A stretch of 64,000 bases of DNA from assembly GCF_947503045.1 (NCBI RefSeq), contig NZ_CANNCF010000001.1:1364001-1428000 (forward strand). Reading direction: 5' to 3'. This document shows, piece by piece, positions 57,543 to 64,000 of the stretch; the stretch's first letter is position 1, and each line of letters begins with the position of its first letter. Made by a program: the position numbers and the translations under genes. Under the pieces are notes generated by a model. It saw nothing but the letters and a program-made list of their open reading frames with translations. It had not been told where the DNA came from and made no database searches. Source of the stretch: an uncultured Tateyamaria sp. Its GTDB lineage: Bacteria > Pseudomonadota > Alphaproteobacteria > Rhodobacterales > Rhodobacteraceae.

Positions 57543-60500
57543 GTGGCCTTGAACCCGAAAATCCAAGACATCCAGCTGGCAGAGGCCTCGATCAAGAAAT
57601 TCACCGAACAACATGACGCGCTGCGCTCCGAAGCGTTGCAGGACGGGATCATCGATGCTGACGAACAGGCCGATCTCGACAAGCTGGAAACCAAGATCGA
57701 GCGCCTTGCAGAGGTGGTGCGGGAACAGCGCGCGATCCTTAAACGCAACCGCGAGATGTGGGATGCGCTGGCTCCGGCCAAGACCGAATTCGACACCCGC
57801 CTTGCCACGCTGCAGGACGCCAAATGGGCCGACATCGCCAAGCTGGAACAGGTTGCCACGGCCATCACCGCCTCTGTCACCGATCAGCGCTGGGCGGATG
57901 CGACCAAGCTGCTCGAGGCCGCGCGCGCCAAGATGGCGACCACCTATCAGGCCTATCTCACTGCACAGCCCGCCATGGCGGGTGGCGGTGGCACTCCACC
58001 ACCACCAGCTCCCGGCGTCGATGCCGACAAGGCCAAGTTCGAAGCGGCCAAGGCCGCCTATCAAAAGGCAATGACCGCGCTGGAACGCCACGCGCAGGCG
58101 GGCGATGCGACGATTGCGGCAGAGATCACCGCGATCAAAGGCAAGGCAACCGCCGCCGATACGGACGCGACGGGTGGCGATTTTGCCGCCGCTCTGGCCA
58201 AGGTGTCGCCCCTCGTGGCCGAATGCGCCGCGACCGAGGACAAGGCCCACGATCTGGCCCACTACAACGCGGTGCTGGCCCATCGCACGACGCTGGTGAA
58301 CAATCCCGTACCTGCCGCCCTGACCGGGGATGCCGCCATCGACGACCTCAAGACCGAGATCGACACCCTCTTTGCAGGTGCGCAAACCGATGCGACGGCG
58401 GCCAAATACAGCGATGGCGTGGCCAAGCTCGACAAGATCCCGGTGCTGCACGAACGCCGCCGCGCATTGGACGAACGGCGCCAGCGCTATACCACGCAGT
58501 TCGGCAACGTGACCTGGTACATCCAGCAGATCAACAACGCGCCGGCCACAGACCGCGCGCCGCTGCAGGCCACCATCGACAAGTTCAAGGCCGAGGCGAC
58601 AGCCGCCGAATATCCCAACACCAATGATTATGCAGGCTCCGCTGCCAAGATGCAGGCGCTCAGCTCGGAATTTGCCACCATCCACACCATCCTGCAGTCG
58701 GCTGCAGCCTACACGGCGGCCCTCACGGCATTTGATGCGCAACTGGCCATTCTGGACCCCCATGCAGGTCGCGTCGCGATCGAAGAGTTCTTTCAGGCCC
58801 GCAAAGCCGACCGCGCACAAGCGGTCACAGAGGCCACAGCGACCAAGTTCCCGACTGCCATCCAACTGCTGCAACGCACCGCCGCTGGCGACTGGACGGC
58901 GCAAAAGGTGATTGCAGATGCCTATGTCGTCTATGATGGCAAACGCGCCACCGCCCAGACCCTGATCGACACGGTCAAGGCGCTGCCCGGCACTGCCGAT
59001 GGCATCGCACAGGCCGAGGCGCTGATGACCCTTGCAGCCACCCAGGCCGTGGCCAAGAACATCCCCGGCGCCGAGGCCAATGTCGCCGCCGCCACCGCGC
59101 GTGCCAACGAGGCCAAGACCGCCGCTGACGCCCAAAACGCCCTTGATGCCCAGCATGACACCGGGGCGCTGGACGGGGCGGGCACTGATTTTCCCGCCGC
59201 GCTCGCGGTCTACACCACCATGCGCGCCACGGTCGCCGCACTCGATACCACCAACACCTTCACCGCTGCCCTGACGGCTGCGGATGTGCCTGTGGATGCG
59301 GCCAAAGTCGAGGCAGCCAAGGGCAGCCCCGATGCCACCGTGCTGCGCGCCAAGCTGGACGAAGGCATCGCGGCCCTGCAGGCGCTGCAGCCCAAGATCC
59401 TCGCCCATGCGGCCTTTGCCACCCACTACGCAACAGCCAAGACGCTGATCGACACAACCCTGCCGCCGCTGAATCTCGACAACTGCATCAAGCCTGCGAT
59501 TGATGCCTGCAAGGTGCTGCTGACCGAGGCCGACACGCTGGCCAAAGCGCCCGGTTTCGACTTTGTCGCCGCCGAGGCCAAGCTGCAGGAGGCGTCCAAG
59601 CGCGGCCATCAGGCCGAGATCAACGCCGCAATCTATGCGCCCGCGATCCAAACGGATCTGGCGAATATTGCCGCCGCGATTGCCCTCATCAACACAGGCA
59701 ACGCTAATGTGCAGACCCTGATGGCCGCCCGGATGGCGCGCCTGACCCAGTTCCAGACCGATATCGCGACGGACATCGCGAACGAGGACTTCAAGGCGGC
59801 CCAGTCCAAGGGGATCGAAGGATCGACCGTCTCGACCGCAACCATGCAGGACGGACAGCACTGTATCCGTATAGATGCGAATTATACCAACTGGGTGACC
59901 AACCGGATTGCCCAGATCCAGGGCGGGCAAGCGGCTGTGGCGCCAGCGCTGGCCGAAACCAACAAGCTGATTGCCGATCATCAGGCCTGCCTTGCGTCAG
60001 GGGCCTATGGCGCGGCGTGGAACATCACCAACCAGCTCTACTGGTCCATTCAGGCTGGGATCGACGCGCTGGCCCTTGCCGGGCCTTATGACACCGCCCA
60101 GCAGGGCGCGCGTGCGGCCCTTGATACGCTGGTGACCAAACGCTCACCCGGGATCGAGGATCGCCTGAAGGCCTTTGAGGAACGGTATACTGCGGCCGTC
60201 GCATTGGGGACGGAGCCGCAATACGTGATCGCCACGCAGCGCATGGATGCGCTCAAGGCCGAGGTGCTGGCCTTTATCCCGCAGGCCGACGCATACGCGA
60301 CCTATGGCCCGGCACAGGCCGAAGCCCTGAAACAGCTGACCGCCGCCGAAGCACATCCCCAACGCATCGCCATCGAAACGATGCTGGGACTGCTGCGCGA
60401 CAAATACACCGCTGCCGAAACCATCGCCAAAGAGGGGGACGCGGCGCGGGCGCAAACCATGATGGAAGAGGTCACCAAAAGCGCGACCGAGTGCATTTCG

Positions 60501-62264
60501 GAGGCGGATTTTGCCGAAACCTGCACAGAGATTGCGGATGCTCTGGGTGACAGCGCCTCTGAAACCAGTGGTCCGAACTTTCTCCATATCGGGGCTGCCA
60601 AGGCCGCCCTTGTCGTGCAGCGCGCCCGTGACGGCGCGGACATCGCCACGCAGGAATTCACCGATGCCGAGGCCGCCCTTGCCACGGCCAGCGACGACAA
60701 CGCCGCCCCCGCCGCCCAGACCGAAGGGCTGCGCAAGGCGCTCGATCTGATCGCGATGGCAGGCAATGTGATCAGCCAGAACCAGCTGCTGGAAAGCGCG
60801 CTGGAAGCCGCACGCGCGCAGATCGCGAAACACCGCACTCATGCGCAGGCGGCCTATCTCGACACGCCGCTCAAGGATGCAGAGACCGAGATCGGTGTGA
60901 TCTCGTCGCGCGCGGTCAACCTCGCGGCCCTGCCGGGCTGTTCGGCGGATTTGCAGACCGTGATGGCCAACCTCCTCGAAATGGGTCCCAAGCTGGACGC
61001 GCACGCCGAATACGTGCCCCTGCGCGCCAAGCCCGAGGTCGAACCGCGGCTGGCCGAGCTGGAAAAGCACGACCACAGCTATGCGATCCAAAGCAATATC
61101 GAAGCGATCCGGCGCAAGCTGGAAGAGGCCGCGCGCCTGTCCGAAGCCTACGATCCGATCCCGGCGGTGGCCCTTCTCAAAGAGGTGGAAACGATTGGCC
61201 ACAGCGCCCTTGTGCTGGCCGAGATGCGCAACAACACCCCGCCCACGCCGGCCGACATCCAGAAAATCCTCGACGGGCCCGGCGGCGACGCCGAGCTTGA
61301 TGCGATGATTGACGCGCTGGAACCCGATGCGCAACGCGCGGTACTCAAGGTCGCCTTCGAGGCGCGCTTTGGCTGCACCCTGCAGAACTTTGCCGGGGTC
61401 GATGCCGCTGGCAATCCCAACAACCCCATCGCCGCAGGCGCGCAGGACGGGCCGAACATCAAACGGTTCTACGAGATCATGTCGGACCTGCCGCCAAATG
61501 CGACGGCGGACAATGACAGCATGCGTGTCTTTACCGAAATCGAGTCAGGGCAGGGGTCCTATTACAGCGGTTCGGCCAAGGACGTGGTCATGCGCGAAGG
61601 CGATGCGGCCCTGTCATCGGCCTATACGTTCGGGGCCGAAGCCGAGGTCGGCACGGTCGATCCCGGCTGCGAGCCTGCCAACGAGGAACCCGTCAGCTTC
61701 TTCAGCTGGAACACCCTGCACGAGGTGGGCCACGCGGTCGATGACCAGCACGGGTTCATGAACAAGAACCAGAACGGGCCGGACTATGGCGGCTGGACCG
61801 AATATGGCGCCAATGTCGATCCAATCGCGACGGTCCTCGCGGCCCATTTCAAATATGACAAACGCTATATCCAGCAGGCGATGTCGCAAAAACTGGCCAC
61901 CGCCACGACCCCGGCCGAAGTCACCCCCGGCACACCCCAACCCCAGGGCTGCACACCCGAGGAATGGGAAGGGCGGCGCGTCACTTTTGCCACGTGGCTC
62001 AACCAGGTACGCGAACCGCGCAGCCCTTGGGCCAGCAACTCGGTTGCGCAACGGGTCGCCATCGGCGGAGTCGTCTATCAGGAAAGCTATACCGGCAAAT
62101 GGACCAGCTATCAGCTCTCCGCCCGCTCCAAGGGCATGACCGGCTACCAGTTCCGCGCACCGGGCGAATGGTTCTCAGAACTCTACGCCGCCTATCATTC
62201 CGGCAAGCTGAAGGACACGCACCCCGCTGCTGCGTGGCTCGAACGCCTTGATAAGCCGTCATAA
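57543..62264 (+). CDS. Giant helical-repeat protein with lethal-factor-like zincin domain
   Basis: 1573 residues, GTG start with AGGGAGAAG just upstream, no signal peptide. Residues 1-145 are helical, with DGIIDADEQADLDKL near 34-48. A short Gly/Pro linker (GGGGTPPPPAPGVD) follows, then a long array of helical repeats of roughly 80-95 residues to about 1270, where an aromatic/Ala-rich helix and an F-x-x-A-x-x-x-L helix recur. The C-terminal domain holds LHEVGHAVDDQHG (H1393, E1394, H1397), an HExxH zinc site, and GYQFRAPGEWFSELYAAYHS with Y1535 and E1542. Tyr seven before Glu and HExGHAVDD are as in anthrax lethal factor (H686, E687, H690, Y728, E735). The HExxH-to-Glu gap is longer here, and E1420 is an alternative third ligand. 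Likely an intracellular or effector-type protease; the target is unknown. Confidence 0.8.
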   Translation: MALNPKIQDIQLAEASIKKFTEQHDALRSEALQDGIIDADEQADLDKLETKIERLAEVVREQRAILKRNREMWDALAPAKTEFDTRLATLQDAKWADIAKLEQVATAITASVTDQRWADATKLLEAARAKMATTYQAYLTAQPAMAGGGGTPPPPAPGVDADKAKFEAAKAAYQKAMTALERHAQAGDATIAAEITAIKGKATAADTDATGGDFAAALAKVSPLVAECAATEDKAHDLAHYNAVLAHRTTLVNNPVPAALTGDAAIDDLKTEIDTLFAGAQTDATAAKYSDGVAKLDKIPVLHERRRALDERRQRYTTQFGNVTWYIQQINNAPATDRAPLQATIDKFKAEATAAEYPNTNDYAGSAAKMQALSSEFATIHTILQSAAAYTAALTAFDAQLAILDPHAGRVAIEEFFQARKADRAQAVTEATATKFPTAIQLLQRTAAGDWTAQKVIADAYVVYDGKRATAQTLIDTVKALPGTADGIAQAEALMTLAATQAVAKNIPGAEANVAAATARANEAKTAADAQNALDAQHDTGALDGAGTDFPAALAVYTTMRATVAALDTTNTFTAALTAADVPVDAAKVEAAKGSPDATVLRAKLDEGIAALQALQPKILAHAAFATHYATAKTLIDTTLPPLNLDNCIKPAIDACKVLLTEADTLAKAPGFDFVAAEAKLQEASKRGHQAEINAAIYAPAIQTDLANIAAAIALINTGNANVQTLMAARMARLTQFQTDIATDIANEDFKAAQSKGIEGSTVSTATMQDGQHCIRIDANYTNWVTNRIAQIQGGQAAVAPALAETNKLIADHQACLASGAYGAAWNITNQLYWSIQAGIDALALAGPYDTAQQGARAALDTLVTKRSPGIEDRLKAFEERYTAAVALGTEPQYVIATQRMDALKAEVLAFIPQADAYATYGPAQAEALKQLTAAEAHPQRIAIETMLGLLRDKYTAAETIAKEGDAARAQTMMEEVTKSATECISEADFAETCTEIADALGDSASETSGPNFLHIGAAKAALVVQRARDGADIATQEFTDAEAALATASDDNAAPAAQTEGLRKALDLIAMAGNVISQNQLLESALEAARAQIAKHRTHAQAAYLDTPLKDAETEIGVISSRAVNLAALPGCSADLQTVMANLLEMGPKLDAHAEYVPLRAKPEVEPRLAELEKHDHSYAIQSNIEAIRRKLEEAARLSEAYDPIPAVALLKEVETIGHSALVLAEMRNNTPPTPADIQKILDGPGGDAELDAMIDALEPDAQRAVLKVAFEARFGCTLQNFAGVDAAGNPNNPIAAGAQDGPNIKRFYEIMSDLPPNATADNDSMRVFTEIESGQGSYYSGSAKDVVMREGDAALSSAYTFGAEAEVGTVDPGCEPANEEPVSFFSWNTLHEVGHAVDDQHGFMNKNQNGPDYGGWTEYGANVDPIATVLAAHFKYDKRYIQQAMSQKLATATTPAEVTPGTPQPQGCTPEEWEGRRVTFATWLNQVREPRSPWASNSVAQRVAIGGVVYQESYTGKWTSYQLSARSKGMTGYQFRAPGEWFSELYAAYHSGKLKDTHPAAAWLERLDKPS

Positions 62265-62275
62265 GGAATAATCGC

Positions 62276-62977
62276 ATGTCCCTTTTCCATCCCCTCATCG
62301 TCAAATGCCCCGATTGCGAGGCCGAAGTGACCGTCGAAGCGGTGGGCAGCGTCAATGCCGACCGCCGCCCGGACTTTCGCGACGCCATCCTTGCGGACAA
62401 GTTTCAGGACGCGACCTGCGGGTCGTGTGAGCGCAGCTTTCGACTGCAGCCCGAGTTCAACTATCTCGATGCCGGGCGCGGCCAGTGGATCGCTGCGATG
62501 CCGGCACCCGACATGCCCCGCTATATCGAGCTTGAAGATGTCGTGACCGACCTGTTCGAGCGCAGCTATGGCGCCAAGGCCCCCCAAGCCGCGCGCGACG
62601 TGGGCGACAAGCTGGCGGTGCGCCTGACCTTCGGTTGGCCCTCCATTCGCGAAAAGCTGCTGCTGGCGAGCCATGATCTGGATGATGTCGTGCTTGAGAT
62701 GATGAAGCTCGATTTGCTGCGCACCTTGCCCAAGGCCCCGATGGGCCCCGGGGTTGAGTTGCGCCTTGTCGATGTGACGGACGAAAACCTCGCCTTTTGC
62801 TGGATGCGTTCGGACACCGAAGAGGGGATCGAGCAATTTGTCTGCCCGCATGGCTGGTATGACAGTATCAAGGACAATCCCGACCCGTGGGAGGCCATGC
62901 GCGCGCGCCTCACGGACGGGGCGTTTGTCGACATACAAAAACTCTATATGGGCGCAGGTCGCGCCGCCGCTGAATAG
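62276..62977 (+). CDS. CpXC-type zinc-ribbon protein
   Basis: 233 residues, starting 12 bases after the giant gene with AAGGAA upstream. Two Cys pairs at the N-terminus (C11-PD-C14 and C48-GS-C51) form the zinc ribbon of the CpXC family (PF14353). The remaining ~170 residues, with PRYIELEDVVTDLFERS, are unassigned. The position between the zincin and the 281-residue gene suggests a partner role such as adaptor, chaperone or protection, but this is inference. Confidence 0.75.
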   Translation: MSLFHPLIVKCPDCEAEVTVEAVGSVNADRRPDFRDAILADKFQDATCGSCERSFRLQPEFNYLDAGRGQWIAAMPAPDMPRYIELEDVVTDLFERSYGAKAPQAARDVGDKLAVRLTFGWPSIREKLLLASHDLDDVVLEMMKLDLLRTLPKAPMGPGVELRLVDVTDENLAFCWMRSDTEEGIEQFVCPHGWYDSIKDNPDPWEAMRARLTDGAFVDIQKLYMGAGRAAAE

Positions 62978-62995
62978 ATCTGAAAGGACAAGGCC

Positions 62996-63841
62996 ATGGC
63001 CAAGAAACCAAGCCCCGCCGAACTAAAAAAGCAAGGCGAAGAGCTCTCGAAACAGATCGCCGACATCCGCAAGAAGGACCTGAACTTTGCCATGATCATG
63101 GGCAAGGATGCGCTGGCCTTTGTCACGGATCGCAAGAAAAACACCGACATCCTTTGGCGGCAGGCCAAGGGTGAGGTCGGCGGCTCCAAAGGCGCCAAGG
63201 GGGTCGTGTCGATGCGCGGCAAGATGCTGGTGCTCGATGCCGACGATCCCTCCTCGGTGCCGGGGCCAATGCTCAAGGCGGCGAAAAAGTACTTTTCCGA
63301 ACGCGGTGTGGCCCTGCGCATCGTGCTGAAAGGCGAGGAAGAGGCCGAAGCGGACGAGGATGAGGCAGACGCCAAGGCAGCCCCCGAAAAGGCCAAGAAA
63401 CCGGATGCAAAGGCCGACGAACAGGCCGCCAAACCGGCCAAGGCCGCTGCGGATGCACCGTCAGGCGACGATAAGAAGGCCGATGCCAAGGCCGAAGACG
63501 GCGGCGGTCAGGACGACCGCACAGACGCATTGCGCGAAAGCCTGATGCAGGATTTCAACGCGATGAAACCCGACCTCGACGTCTCTGCAAAAGCCGACGG
63601 TGGTGTTCACAAAAAGATCAACGGGCTGGCCCGCGTGTTCACCGACACGATCCAGACCGATGTGAAAAAGGCCCATTCGGTGATGGGCCTGCTGCAAACC
63701 ACGCTCAAGACCGCCAAGGACAAAGGTCAGCTTGATGCCAAGGGTGAAGGGGGGCCGAACCTCGCCGCCAGCTCTGCCCGGCGCAAGAAGCTGGCCGCGC
63801 TGGAGCGCGGTGTGGATAAGCTGCTGGAACGTCTGGGCTAG
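62996..63841 (+). CDS. Unknown two-domain protein with Lys/Ala/Glu-rich linker
   Basis: 281 residues, ATG preceded by AAAGGACAAGG, 18 bases after the CpXC gene. The N-terminal domain (about 1-115) contains LNFAMIMGKDALAFVTDRKK, GVVSMRGKMLVLDAD and LKAAKKYFSERGVALRIVL, an alpha/beta pattern I have not placed in a family. The linker (about 116-175) is almost only Ala, Lys, Asp and Glu. The C-terminal region (about 176-281) is helical, ending AALERGVDKLLERLG. No signal peptide or membrane segment. It closes the three-gene operon, followed by an inverted repeat at 63866. Confidence 0.75.
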   Translation: MAKKPSPAELKKQGEELSKQIADIRKKDLNFAMIMGKDALAFVTDRKKNTDILWRQAKGEVGGSKGAKGVVSMRGKMLVLDADDPSSVPGPMLKAAKKYFSERGVALRIVLKGEEEAEADEDEADAKAAPEKAKKPDAKADEQAAKPAKAAADAPSGDDKKADAKAEDGGGQDDRTDALRESLMQDFNAMKPDLDVSAKADGGVHKKINGLARVFTDTIQTDVKKAHSVMGLLQTTLKTAKDKGQLDAKGEGGPNLAASSARRKKLAALERGVDKLLERLG

Positions 63842-63865
63842 CAGCCACCGAGACTTCGGAAGGTT

Positions 63866-63918
63866 CGACGTCACTTAAAGACGCGAAATCAAAGGCTTCG
63901 ACGTCTTAAGTGATGTCG
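63866..63918. terminator. Inverted repeat after the three-gene cluster
   Basis: Arms cgacgtcacttaaagacg (63866-63883) and cgtcttaagtgatgtcg (63902-63918) pair over about 16 bases with one bulge and one G-T pair, around an 18-base loop. It starts 24 bases after the last stop and is followed by atttgatc. It could be a terminator or the edge of an inserted segment. Confidence 0.5.
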
Positions 63919-63946
63919 ATTTGATCAGGCGCCCCGAGGCGGATGC

Positions 63947-64000
63947 CTAAAGAAAATCGTCCCTGCGCGGCGTGAACCCGTCGATCAGCGTGCCGGGCTC
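63947..64000 (-). CDS. C-terminal end of a minus-strand gene (runs off the window)
   Basis: The minus strand reads in frame from the window edge as EPGTLIDGFTPRRDDFL and then TAG at 63947-63949. TLIDGFTPRRDDF faintly resembles the I-x-D-F-x-x-G-x-D strand motif of RTX-type proteins, but 17 residues are too few to decide. It is convergent with the three-gene cluster. Confidence 0.3.
   Translation of the reverse strand, partial: EPGTLIDGFTPRRDDFL

Noticed and set aside
57516-59981. 821-codon open frame antisense to the giant protein gene
   Set aside because: Gly/Arg/Val-rich and without motifs; such long antisense frames arise from G+C-biased third positions. The sense frame has a ribosome-binding site, continues for 1573 codons and holds catalytic motifs.

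Overview
The window reads as chromosomal DNA of a marine alphaproteobacterium of the Roseobacter group (Rhodobacteraceae). The support is G+C-rich coding sequence, alphaproteobacterial LexA boxes (GTTC-N7-GTTC), the block trpGDC-moaC-moeA-lexA-comEC-gltX-gltA, a fused indolepyruvate ferredoxin oxidoreductase, a muramidase/holin lysis cassette of the kind Rhodobacterales use with gene transfer agents, and an RTX protein. Genus is not assigned. No rRNA, CRISPR array, transposase or integrase was seen.

Layout. 1-6.9 kb (minus strand): 5' end of alr, a DUF1194 protein, dnaB with a cluster of DnaA boxes in its upstream gap, pyrE, pyrC, a conserved protein of unknown function and a family 2-like glycosyltransferase. 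7.1-9.8 kb (plus): MoxR ATPase, a small P-loop protein with an aberrant Walker A, and a CoxE-like VWA protein. 10-14.6 kb (minus): purL and a large MscS channel. 14.7-14.8 kb: a candidate ~80-nt small RNA. 14.9-19.4 kb: a LysR regulator divergent from the indolepyruvate oxidoreductase. 19.5-27.4 kb (plus): acyltransferase, murI, argC, ccmE, the lysis cassette, ccmF, ccmH, and a PaaG-like hydratase/isomerase. 27.5-32.3 kb (minus): a tandemly duplicated RTX protein, gltA, gltX. 32.4-39.5 kb: comEC and lexA, each with a putative LexA box, then moeA, moaC, trpC, trpD, trpG. 39.6-48.4 kb: a divergent polysaccharide deacetylase, an AstE-like deacylase, trpE-ppiD, an aminotransferase, gpt and a LysE exporter. 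48.5-52.2 kb: an unknown protein, fabI, pdxH, a double cold-shock protein, a DUF192 protein and tRNA-Pro(UGG). 52.6-56.8 kb: a ugpBAEC glycerol-3-phosphate ABC operon with a strong hairpin between ugpB and ugpA. 56.8-57.3 kb: a META-domain protein.

The least familiar part is the last 6.5 kb. Three closely spaced plus-strand genes (57.5-63.8 kb) encode a 1573-residue helical-repeat protein with a C-terminal HExxH domain, a CpXC-type zinc-ribbon protein, and a two-domain protein with a charged linker. In the large protein, HEVGH and a downstream Y-x6-E pair resemble the active site of anthrax lethal-factor-type (ATLF/M34) metallopeptidases. I do not recognise the set as a described system, and it is the main candidate for something new here. 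Other noteworthy points are the small RNA with an anti-Shine-Dalgarno stretch, the predicted SOS control of comEC, and the DnaA-box cluster between dnaB and pyrE.

Most of the rest is core metabolism: pyrimidine, purine, tryptophan, arginine, molybdopterin and PLP synthesis, cytochrome c maturation, and the TCA entry step. All functions are inferred by eye from motifs and lengths. No database search was run.
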